From: Poindextera sp035294785
GTDB taxonomy: Bacteria > Pseudomonadota > Alphaproteobacteria > Caulobacterales > Caulobacteraceae
Assembly (NCBI GenBank): GCA_035294785.1
Contig: DATGKF010000130.1
Span: forward strand, 1-30,558
Direction: 5' to 3'
DNA: 30,558 bases
In this document: positions 21,065 through 27,980 of the stretch, piece by piece
How positions within the stretch are numbered: position 1 is the first letter of the stretch
How the letters are laid out: each line of letters opens with the position of its first letter
Program-made: the position numbers and the translations under genes
Notes under the pieces: model-generated
What the model was told of the DNA's origin: nothing
What the model saw: the letters and a program-made list of their open reading frames with translations, nothing else
The model's database searches: none

Positions 21065-22672
21065 TTACATCCGGAAAACGCCGAAGCGCGTCTTTCCGAT
21101 CGGCGCGTTCAGCGACGCGGATATAGCAAGACCGAGCACGTGGCGCGTCTGCGCCGGGTCGATGATGCCGTCGTCCCAAAGGCGGGCGGTGGCGAAGTAG
21201 GGGTCGCCTTCGGCTTCGTAGGATGCGCGGATCGGCGCCTTGAAGGCCTCTTCCGCCTCGGCCGGCCAGGTCTCGCCGCGCGCCTCCATGCCGTCGCGGC
21301 GGATGGTGGCGAGGACGCTTGCGGCCTGCTCGCCGCCCATGACGCTGATGCGGCTGTTCGGCCAGGCGAAGAGGAAGCGTGGCGAATAGGCGCGGCCGGC
21401 CATGCCGTAGTTGCCCGCGCCGAACGAGCCGCCGATCAGCACGGTGAACTTCGGCACCTCGGCGCTGGCGACGGCCGTGACCATCTTGGCCCCATCCTTG
21501 GCGATGCCGCCGGCCTCGTACGCGCCCCCGACCATGAAGCCGGAGATGTTCTGCAGGAAGACGAGCGGGATGCCGCGCTGGCAGGCGAGCTCGATGAAAT
21601 GCGCCGCCTTGAGCGCGCTTTCCGAGAAGAGAACGCCGTTGTTGGCGAGAATGGCGACCGGATAGCCCCAGATGTGGGCGAATCCGGTGACCAGCGTCGC
21701 GCCGTAGAGCGGCTTGAAGGCGTCGAAGCGGGAGCCGTCGACGATGCGGGCGATCACCTCGTGCACGTCGTATGGCGCGCGCACGTCGGTCGGCACGACG
21801 CCGTAGAGCTCGGTCGGATCGTACTTCGGCGGCTCGGGCGTCTCGAGCACGAGCGGGGCGGGCTTGGTCGTGTTCAGCCGCGCCACGATCGAGCGCACCA
21901 ACTCCAGCGCGTGGTCGTCGTTCTCGGCCACATGGTCGACGACGCCGGACTTGCGCCCATGGGTGTCGGCGCCGCCCAGGTCTTCGGCGCTGATCACCTC
22001 GCCGGTGGCGGCCTTCACCAGCGGCGGTCCGCCGAGGAAGATGGTCCCCTGTCCGCGTACGATGATGCTCTCGTCCGCCATCGCCGGCACATAGGCGCCG
22101 CCGGCCGTGCACGAGCCCATGACGCAGGCGATCTGGGCGATGCCGTCCGCGCTCATCCGCGCCTGGTTGAAGAAGATGCGGCCGAAGTGGTCGCGGTCGG
22201 GAAATACCTCCGCCTGGTGCGGCAGGTTCGCCCCGCCGGAGTCGACCAGATAGATGCACGGCAGCCGGTTCTGCTGCGCGATCTCCTGCGCGCGCAGGTG
22301 CTTCTTCACGGTCAGCGGGAAGTAGGCGCCGCCCTTCACCGTGGCGTCGTTGGCGACGATCATCACCTCGCGGCCGGAGACGCGGCCGACGCCGGTGATC
22401 AGGCCGGCGGCGGGGGCGTCGCCGTCATAGAGGCCAAAGGCCGCCAGCGCGCCGACTTCGAGAAAGGGCGCGCCGACATCGAGGAGGCGGTTCACGCGCT
22501 CGCGTGGCAGCAGCTTGCCCCGCTCCTCATGCCGACGCCGCTGCGCCTGCGGCCCGCCGAGCGCCGCCTCGGCCGTGCGCGCCCGCAGCGTCTCGACCAG
22601 CGCGCGGTTGACCGCCGCGTTGGCGCGGAATGCATCCGCGTTCGGATCGAGAAGGCTGGAAAGTTCGGGCAA
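21065..22672 (-). CDS. liuB: Methylcrotonyl-CoA carboxylase, carboxyltransferase beta subunit
   Basis: Transfers the carboxyl group from biotin to 3-methylcrotonyl-CoA. The 535-residue protein has both crotonase-like halves of the carboxyltransferase: the N-terminal half with LVDSGGANLPHQAEVFPDRDHFGRIFFNQA and MGSCTAGGAYVPAMADE, and the C-terminal half with NNGVLFSESALKAAHFIELA, FLQNISGFMVG and GGSFGAGNYGMAGRAY. Motifs and full length match methylcrotonyl-CoA carboxylase better than propionyl-CoA carboxylase. The start is TTG 22672, giving MPELSSLLDPNADAFRANA, which fits the family; no ATG lies close upstream. It is the first gene of the operon, and its promoter must lie in the 127-base region shared with the divergent antitoxin gene. 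Confidence 0.94.
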   Translation of the reverse strand: MPELSSLLDPNADAFRANAAVNRALVETLRARTAEAALGGPQAQRRRHEERGKLLPRERVNRLLDVGAPFLEVGALAAFGLYDGDAPAAGLITGVGRVSGREVMIVANDATVKGGAYFPLTVKKHLRAQEIAQQNRLPCIYLVDSGGANLPHQAEVFPDRDHFGRIFFNQARMSADGIAQIACVMGSCTAGGAYVPAMADESIIVRGQGTIFLGGPPLVKAATGEVISAEDLGGADTHGRKSGVVDHVAENDDHALELVRSIVARLNTTKPAPLVLETPEPPKYDPTELYGVVPTDVRAPYDVHEVIARIVDGSRFDAFKPLYGATLVTGFAHIWGYPVAILANNGVLFSESALKAAHFIELACQRGIPLVFLQNISGFMVGGAYEAGGIAKDGAKMVTAVASAEVPKFTVLIGGSFGAGNYGMAGRAYSPRFLFAWPNSRISVMGGEQAASVLATIRRDGMEARGETWPAEAEEAFKAPIRASYEAEGDPYFATARLWDDGIIDPAQTRHVLGLAISASLNAPIGKTRFGVFRM

Positions 22673-22769
22673 GGCGAGCTCGCTTGCGGCGGTCAGTGTT
22701 TGCGACCCTTAGGCCCCCGCGCTTCCGGACGGCAAGCCGCGACGCGCCTGGCGCGCGCGCTCGTTCAGT

Positions 22770-22783
22770 GATATCATGATATC
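22770..22783. promoter_or_regulatory. Palindromic operator of the toxin-antitoxin pair
   Basis: GATATCATGATATC is a perfect 14-bp palindrome 16 bases before the antitoxin GTG and just ahead of its ribosome site. Ribbon-helix-helix antitoxins of the FitA/VapB type repress their own promoters through such ATAT-containing inverted repeats. It also covers the alternative ATG at 22776, which argues against that start. Binding is inferred. Confidence 0.65.
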
Positions 22784-22799
22784 GACCGGGAGGAGTTTC

Positions 22800-23045
22800 G
22801 TGGCGCAGATTGTCGTTCGCAAGCTGGACGACGACGTGAAGCGACGCTTACGCGAGCGGGCTCAGCGCCGTGGGAAAAGCATGGAAGCCGAGGCGCGGGA
22901 CATCTTGACCGAGGCGGTCGAGGCTGCGGACAAACCGCCCCTTCGGCTGGGGAGCGCCATCGCCGCGCTCTTCGCCGACATCGGCCTCGACGACGACATC
23001 GAAGAGTTCCGTGGCGAAGTCCGGCCCGCCGAGTTCGAGGGGTGA
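22800..23045 (+). CDS. FitA/VapB-like ribbon-helix-helix antitoxin
   Basis: An 81-residue antitoxin. The N-terminal ribbon-helix-helix is AQIVVRKLDDDVKRRLRERAQRRGKSMEAEARDIL, with the strand QIVVRKL and two helices, which forms the DNA-binding dimer. The acidic C-terminal half (FADIGLDDDIEEFRGEVRP) is expected to block the toxin's active site. The start is GTG 22800, with GGGAGGAG just before it; the longer ATG 22776 start has no ribosome site and lies in the operator. GTGA overlap with the toxin gene couples the two. Such pairs are often gained horizontally; base composition here does not look different from the neighbours. Confidence 0.88.
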   Translation: MAQIVVRKLDDDVKRRLRERAQRRGKSMEAEARDILTEAVEAADKPPLRLGSAIAALFADIGLDDDIEEFRGEVRPAEFEG

Positions 23046-23473
23046 TCCTCCTCGACACAAACGTCATCTCGGCCCTGATGCGCCGCCCGGCGGATGCGGT
23101 CGTCGTCCAATGGCTTGACGCCCAGGCCAGCACCGACATTTGGAGTACGAGCGTATCGGTGTTCGAGGTGCGCCTCGGCCTCGCAATTCTGCCGGCGGGC
23201 GGCCGACGAAGGGCGCTGGAAGAGGCGTTTCAGGTCATGACGGCGGAGCTGCTCGGCGGGCGAATCGCGCCTTTCGACGTCCGCGCCGCCGAAGCGGGCG
23301 CGGAATTGGCTGCGAGCCGGCGTCGACGCGGCCTGGGCTCGGAGATTCGCGACACACAGATCGGCGGAATAGCGCTCGCACGGCGCGCCGCCGTCGCGAC
23401 GCGCAACGTTCGGCACTTCCAGGATCTGGCCGTACCGGTCATCGATCCGTGGGCCGCGGCGGGAGCCAGCTAG
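23042..23473 (+). CDS. PIN-domain ribonuclease toxin, FitB/VapC family
   Basis: A 143-residue PIN-domain toxin expected to cleave RNA with Mg2+ when its antitoxin is lost. The acidic site is complete: D5 in LLDTNVIS, E42 in SVFEVRLG and D104 in IRDTQIGG, with N122 in ATRNVRHF completing the core. The family shape IPLLPxGxRR...F (here LAILPAGGRRRALEEAF) is that of FitB. The GTG start at 23042 overlaps the antitoxin stop. The downstream patatin gene begins 45 bases later on the same strand and could receive read-through. Confidence 0.9.
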   Translation: MILLDTNVISALMRRPADAVVVQWLDAQASTDIWSTSVSVFEVRLGLAILPAGGRRRALEEAFQVMTAELLGGRIAPFDVRAAEAGAELAASRRRRGLGSEIRDTQIGGIALARRAAVATRNVRHFQDLAVPVIDPWAAAGAS

Positions 23474-23518
23474 CCCCCATCGCCCCGACTCGCCGGCTGG
23501 GCTAGGGTCAGCTTCGCC

Positions 23519-25297
23519 GTGGCCCTGCTACCGCACACCGTCGCCGACACGGCGCTCTCGCGGCTGTTCTCCGACGGGCCGACGGCGGAGCATGTGAGCT
23601 GGTTCTCGCTGCCCGGCGGGCAGGTGCTGTGCGAGACCGGCGAGGTCGCCGACAACCTCTATTTCGTCCGCACCGGCCGGCTGGCCGCCATCCGCCACGA
23701 AGAGGGCCAGGAGCCGCAGTTCCTGGGCGTGATCCGTCCGGGCGAGCCGGCCGGCGAGATGGCGCTGATCGCCGGCGCGCCGCACTCGGCGAGCGTCGTG
23801 GCGCTACGCGACTCCGAGATCCTCGCCCTGCCCCGCGACGCCTTCTTCGACGCGGCCGAGCACGACCCGGAATTGATGATCGAGCTGGCGCGGCTGATGC
23901 TGCAGCGCGCGCGGCAGACCGCAGGGCGCAGCGGGGCGGGCGACCCAAGCGTGTTCGGCTTCGTCGGCTGCAGCGAAGACATCGCCGTGCGTGAGTTCGT
24001 CGAGAGCATCGCGCGCGAGATCGCGTCGTTCGGTTACTCGGTGGCCACCGCCGGCGAGGAGGCCCTGGCCGCGCCGACCGAGTGGTTCTCGAACGTGGAG
24101 CAGGACCACGACTTCGTCCTCTATTCCGCCGATCACGGGCAAACGGCGTGGAAGGCGCTGGTGAGCCGCCAGGTGGACCGCCTGTTCCGCGTCGGGCGGG
24201 GCGACGCGCCGCCCCCTCCGACGCCCGACCTCTTCGCCTCCCGCATGCTGCAGGATCTCCTGGTCGACCTGGTTTTGATCCAGCCGCGCGGCGCCGAGCG
24301 CCCGAGCGGCTCCGAAGCGTGGGTGGACGCGGTCGAGCCGGCGCGCCTCTTTCACCTCCGCGATCGCGACCGCGCGGACCTGGCGCGCCTCGCCCGAACC
24401 ATCGCCGGCCTGTCGCTCGGGCTGGTCCTCTCGGGCGGCGGCGCGCGGGCCTATGCGCACATCGGGGCGATCGCCGCGCTCCGCGAGGCGGGCGTGCCGG
24501 TCGATTTCGTCGGCGGGGCGTCAATGGGCTCCATCATCGCCGCCGGAGTGGCGATGGGCTGGGATGACGCCGAGATCGACGCCCGCATCCGGGAGGCGTT
24601 CGTCGACACCAGCCCGGTCGACGACGTCGCCTTCCCAATCATCGCCATGTCGCGTGGCGAAAAGGTGCGCGCGCGGCTGAAGCAGCACTTCGGCGAGACG
24701 CAGATCTCCGACCTCTGGCTGCCCTTCTTTTGCGTCTCGTCCAACCTGACCTCCGGCGCCTATCAGCTGCATCGGCGCGGCACGCTTCGCCGGGCGCTCA
24801 GAGCCTCGATCGCCATCCCCGGCCTGCTGCCGCCGGCGATCGAGGACGGCAACGTCCTGGTCGACGGGGCGGTGATGAAGACCTTTCCATCCGACATCAT
24901 GCGCTCGATCCATCTTGGGCCGATCGTCGGCATCGACGTGACTCGCGGTCGGTCCGTGACGGCCGAACAGATCGAGCATCCGCCCTCGTTCTGGCGCTTC
25001 ATCCTGAGCGGCGCCTGGCGAGAGGGCCCGCCGATCGTCTCGCTGCTGCTCCGCGCCGCCACCGTGACCGGCGGCCGCGACCTGGCGGCGAGCCGGCTCG
25101 CCACCGACGTGCTGGTCGCGCCCAAGGTCGACGCGATCGAAATCCGCGACTGGAAGGCCTACGAGCCGGCGGTGGCGGCCGGCCACGAGGCGATGGCGAC
25201 GGCCTTGGCCGCCCTGCCCGGGCCGGTGACGGACCTCCGCCGGCGACAGAGCCTCGAAGAGAAGGCCGCGGCCCGCACGGGCGGCGTCAAGGTTTGA
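23519..25297 (+). CDS. Patatin-like phospholipase with N-terminal cyclic-nucleotide-binding-like domain (NTE/RssA type)
   Basis: A 592-residue protein resembling bacterial neuropathy-target-esterase homologues. Residues about 15-135 are a cNMP-binding-like beta roll (VADNLYFVRTGRLAAI, GEPAGEMALIAGAPHSASV). E80 of the phosphate-binding cassette is kept, but the position that normally holds Arg before SA is H89, so binding of cAMP or cGMP is doubtful. Residues 145-290 are an alpha/beta linker domain. The patatin domain follows: GGGARAYAHIGAI oxyanion loop, S335 in GGASMGS and D449 in VDGAV, a complete dyad for lysophospholipid/phospholipid hydrolysis. No membrane segment is evident. The start is GTG 23519. 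Its 3' end overlaps the convergent membrane-protein gene by 11 bases. Confidence 0.9.
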   Translation: MALLPHTVADTALSRLFSDGPTAEHVSWFSLPGGQVLCETGEVADNLYFVRTGRLAAIRHEEGQEPQFLGVIRPGEPAGEMALIAGAPHSASVVALRDSEILALPRDAFFDAAEHDPELMIELARLMLQRARQTAGRSGAGDPSVFGFVGCSEDIAVREFVESIAREIASFGYSVATAGEEALAAPTEWFSNVEQDHDFVLYSADHGQTAWKALVSRQVDRLFRVGRGDAPPPPTPDLFASRMLQDLLVDLVLIQPRGAERPSGSEAWVDAVEPARLFHLRDRDRADLARLARTIAGLSLGLVLSGGGARAYAHIGAIAALREAGVPVDFVGGASMGSIIAAGVAMGWDDAEIDARIREAFVDTSPVDDVAFPIIAMSRGEKVRARLKQHFGETQISDLWLPFFCVSSNLTSGAYQLHRRGTLRRALRASIAIPGLLPPAIEDGNVLVDGAVMKTFPSDIMRSIHLGPIVGIDVTRGRSVTAEQIEHPPSFWRFILSGAWREGPPIVSLLLRAATVTGGRDLAASRLATDVLVAPKVDAIEIRDWKAYEPAVAAGHEAMATALAALPGPVTDLRRRQSLEEKAAARTGGVKV

Positions 25298-27074
25298 CCC
25301 GGTAGATCTGCAAGGGCGCAGTGGGCGGCGAGACTCGCTCGATCCACGGCGGCAGGGCGTTGCGCCTGAGATCGCCTTCAAAGCCGCGCCCGTTCACGCG
25401 CAGCGGATTGAGCCGGCAATCGACCACGTAGGTGACGTTCAGAGCGCGCAGGCGCGCCTGCGCGAGCGACGCCGGCCCGCCAAGCGCTTCGTAGGCCTTC
25501 CAGATGCCCCACGACATCCGGTGGTAGGGCGCGGCCAGCACGCTGTCGTTCGTGTGCGCGAGCACGAAGGGGCCAAGGTCGATTTCACCCAGCACGACGC
25601 CGGGCGGCAGAGCGGCCAGCGGGCGGTAGATCTCCTCGTCGAAGCAGTGGTCGTCGATGCCCGGACGCGGCGTTGGCGCGGGCTTGCCGTGCACGGTGGG
25701 CTTCGGGATGAGGCCGATGGCGAAGTCGGCGGCGAGCGCGTCCGGCACCGGCGAGAGGACGAGCGCGGCGATCGCCGTCGGAAGCATGGCCCCCCGCCAC
25801 CAGCGTTCGGCAAGCCATCCGATCGCGGCAGCGAGCACCGGAACGCCGAACCAGAAGGCGTAATCCTCCATCCGCCAGGCGCGGGACGCCGCGACCGCGG
25901 CGACAAACACCAGCGCGCCCAAGAGGAGCGTCGCCCGATCCCACTTTCGCCATCGAACGAGCAACAGCAGCGCCGCGGCAGCCGCCGCCATCAGCGACAT
26001 GAAAATGGTGAGCAGCGCGAACTGCCGATGCTGGCGATAAAGGGCGCCCCAGGGCTGCAGCTCACTGACGTGGTCGAACCAGATCGGCCGCAGGCGCGGG
26101 TCGACGGCGGCGAAAGGCCCATGGATGCAGGCCGGATCGCTGGCGAGATAGGCCCCGCTGGCCAAAGCGCCGATCATCGCCAGCTGAACGAGGCGCCACC
26201 GCGCGCCGGCGCGGGCGCCCCAGGTCGCGAACGCCGCCAGCCCGAGGCCGGCGATCGCCAGCGCGGCGATCAAGTTGGCGCCCAGGGCATCGCACACGGG
26301 CAACGCCCAGCGCCACGGCGGCGTCTGCAGGGCGTAGAGCCCAACCGCGCCGAGGGCGAGCGCCAGGCCGTAGGCGCGCGCCGGCTTCGCCTCCTCCCGG
26401 TCGACGCCGGCCGAAAGGGCGAAGCTGGCCCCGACGATGGCGTGGTAGGCCAGCGCCTCGATGCCGATCGCCAGTCCAAGTGCGCTCGCCGCGCCGGCCA
26501 GCGCCGCGAACCGCGTCCGATGCTCGCGCGCCATGGCGCAAGCGACCGCCACGACCGCCATGGCGATCTGGACGTTGTGATGGTCGATGCGCCCGGGTCG
26601 GAACTGCACGAACATCTGAGTGTCGGTCATCAGCAGCACGCAGCAGACGAAGATGGCCACCTTGCCGCCGAGGCCGCGCGCGATCGCAAGCGCAGCCACG
26701 ACCGCCGGGGCGATCCAGACGAGCGGCCACGCGAAGCGAACGATGAGTTCCGCGTTCGCTTGCGACGTGACCCGGCTGATCAGCCACATCAATCCGGCCA
26801 GCGCGCCGTCGAGCAGGCGCGACCAGTGCATGTAGATGCCCTGCGGCGGCTGCAGCCGCGTGACCAGCTGGTCGTACCAGCCCTGACCGTGTTCGAGGCC
26901 GCGCGCCAGCACCAGGCGCATCGCGTCGTCCGTGTCGCCGAGCGTCGAGCGGATGTCGCCCTCGGTCAGCCCCATCACCAGCGCCGCCCCGAGCGCGATG
27001 ACAAGGCCGACGGCGATCAGCCTTCGGGTCGCACAGAAATCGGGCGTTTCGGAGAGGTCGGAGAACCGGGCCAC
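25287..27074 (-). CDS. Large GT-C-like polytopic membrane protein
   Basis: About 595 residues with roughly ten or more hydrophobic helices and a C-terminal soluble part. Just after the first helix comes D47-T-D49-DAMRLV, then GWYDQLVTRLQPPQG and MHWSRLLDGALAG; later FRPGRIDHHNVQIAMAV and a Cys-containing soluble domain. An acidic DxD in the first outer loop of a polytopic protein is typical of GT-C glycosyltransferases (dolichol- or undecaprenyl-phosphate-sugar users), so a periplasmic sugar transfer role is possible but not proven. GTG 27074 is chosen because it opens just before the first helix; GTG 27110 is an alternative. Open frame further upstream overlaps hdaA and is not coding. No other envelope-sugar genes are nearby. 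Confidence 0.72.
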   Translation of the reverse strand: MARFSDLSETPDFCATRRLIAVGLVIALGAALVMGLTEGDIRSTLGDTDDAMRLVLARGLEHGQGWYDQLVTRLQPPQGIYMHWSRLLDGALAGLMWLISRVTSQANAELIVRFAWPLVWIAPAVVAALAIARGLGGKVAIFVCCVLLMTDTQMFVQFRPGRIDHHNVQIAMAVVAVACAMAREHRTRFAALAGAASALGLAIGIEALAYHAIVGASFALSAGVDREEAKPARAYGLALALGAVGLYALQTPPWRWALPVCDALGANLIAALAIAGLGLAAFATWGARAGARWRLVQLAMIGALASGAYLASDPACIHGPFAAVDPRLRPIWFDHVSELQPWGALYRQHRQFALLTIFMSLMAAAAAALLLLVRWRKWDRATLLLGALVFVAAVAASRAWRMEDYAFWFGVPVLAAAIGWLAERWWRGAMLPTAIAALVLSPVPDALAADFAIGLIPKPTVHGKPAPTPRPGIDDHCFDEEIYRPLAALPPGVVLGEIDLGPFVLAHTNDSVLAAPYHRMSWGIWKAYEALGGPASLAQARLRALNVTYVVDCRLNPLRVNGRGFEGDLRRNALPPWIERVSPPTAPLQIYRVKP

Positions 27075-27237
27075 GGCGCGACTGATCGCACAGCTTGATG
27101 TCAGGAACACCCACCTTTTCACCTTGCGTCCACATCGCTCATTCCGTGCGTCCACAGACGATTTCTGCCGCGAAGGTCGACGGAAAACCCTTATCCCGCT
27201 ATGATTCGCGGGTGCTCTTAGCCTCTGGACAACGCGC

Positions 27238-27921
27238 GTGGCCCAACAGCTTCGCCTGAATCTCGGCAGAGCGACCCCTTTCCACCGGGCCGACTTCATC
27301 AGCTCGCCTGCCAACGCCGATGCGCTTCGCGTGATCGACGCCTGGCCGAACTGGCACGGCGGCTGCCTGGCGCTGGTCGGGCCCGCGGGGTCGGGCAAGT
27401 CGCACCTGGCGGCCGCCTGGGCCGCGCGCGCCAACGCCGTGGCGGTCGACGCGGCGACGCCGGCCCGCCCGACCGAGCTCGATGCATTCGCCGGCCGCCC
27501 GGTGCTGGTCGAGGACGCCGACCGCGGGGCGGACGACGACCTGCTCTTTCACCTGATCAATATGGCCGGAGCGCCCGGCGGCGGCCTCCTCCTGACCGCC
27601 CGCACCCCGCCAAGCGCCTGGTCCGCCACGCTGCCCGACCTTCGCTCGCGGCTGAACGCGATTCCGGTCGCCGAGATCGCATCGCCGGACGATGTCGTGC
27701 TCGAAGGCGCGCTAGCCAAATTCTTCCGAGAGCGGAATATAAGACCCGGGGATGACCTGATCCCTTATCTGTTAAGGCGAATCGAGCGATCGATCGCGGG
27801 GGCGCGCGACGTCGTCGAGTTGCTCGACGAGACCGCGTCAGCCGAACGGCGCCCGGTGTCGCGCGCGCTGGCGCGGCAGGTCCTGGAAAACGGGGCGGCG
27901 AGCGGCGACCCGGCCGACTGA
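27238..27921 (+). CDS. hdaA: DnaA-related regulatory inactivator HdaA
   Basis: A 227-residue DnaA-like AAA+ protein without the DnaA DNA-binding domain. It promotes ATP hydrolysis on DnaA after initiation, so that replication fires once per cycle. The N-terminus holds the beta-clamp-binding motif Q4-LRLNL9, by which Hda proteins are tethered to the replisome. Walker A is GPAGSGKS (48-55), a Walker-B-like VLVEDAD follows near residue 90, and the C-terminal lid contains RRIERSIAGARDVVELLD with the sensor-2 Arg. The start is GTG 27238. ppk follows 59 bases later, the arrangement known in Caulobacterales. A GANTC methylation motif (27203-27207) lies in its upstream region. Confidence 0.92.
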   Translation: MAQQLRLNLGRATPFHRADFISSPANADALRVIDAWPNWHGGCLALVGPAGSGKSHLAAAWAARANAVAVDAATPARPTELDAFAGRPVLVEDADRGADDDLLFHLINMAGAPGGGLLLTARTPPSAWSATLPDLRSRLNAIPVAEIASPDDVVLEGALAKFFRERNIRPGDDLIPYLLRRIERSIAGARDVVELLDETASAERRPVSRALARQVLENGAASGDPAD

Positions 27922-27980
27922 GGGCTTGCCGTGCGCCGTAGGCTGAGCGAAAGAACTGCAACCGCTCGCGCGGGACCCGC

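Noticed and set aside
20117..22771. An 884-codon open frame on the + strand opposite liuB/liuC/liuD
   Set aside because: It mirrors three strongly conserved genes on the other strand. Long antisense frames are expected in DNA this GC-rich, and the product is Arg/Gly/Asp/Val-rich with no recognisable domain.
22776..23045. Antitoxin starting at ATG 22776
   Set aside because: This start lies inside the palindromic operator and has no ribosome site; GTG 22800 has GGGAGGAG and gives the standard N-terminus.
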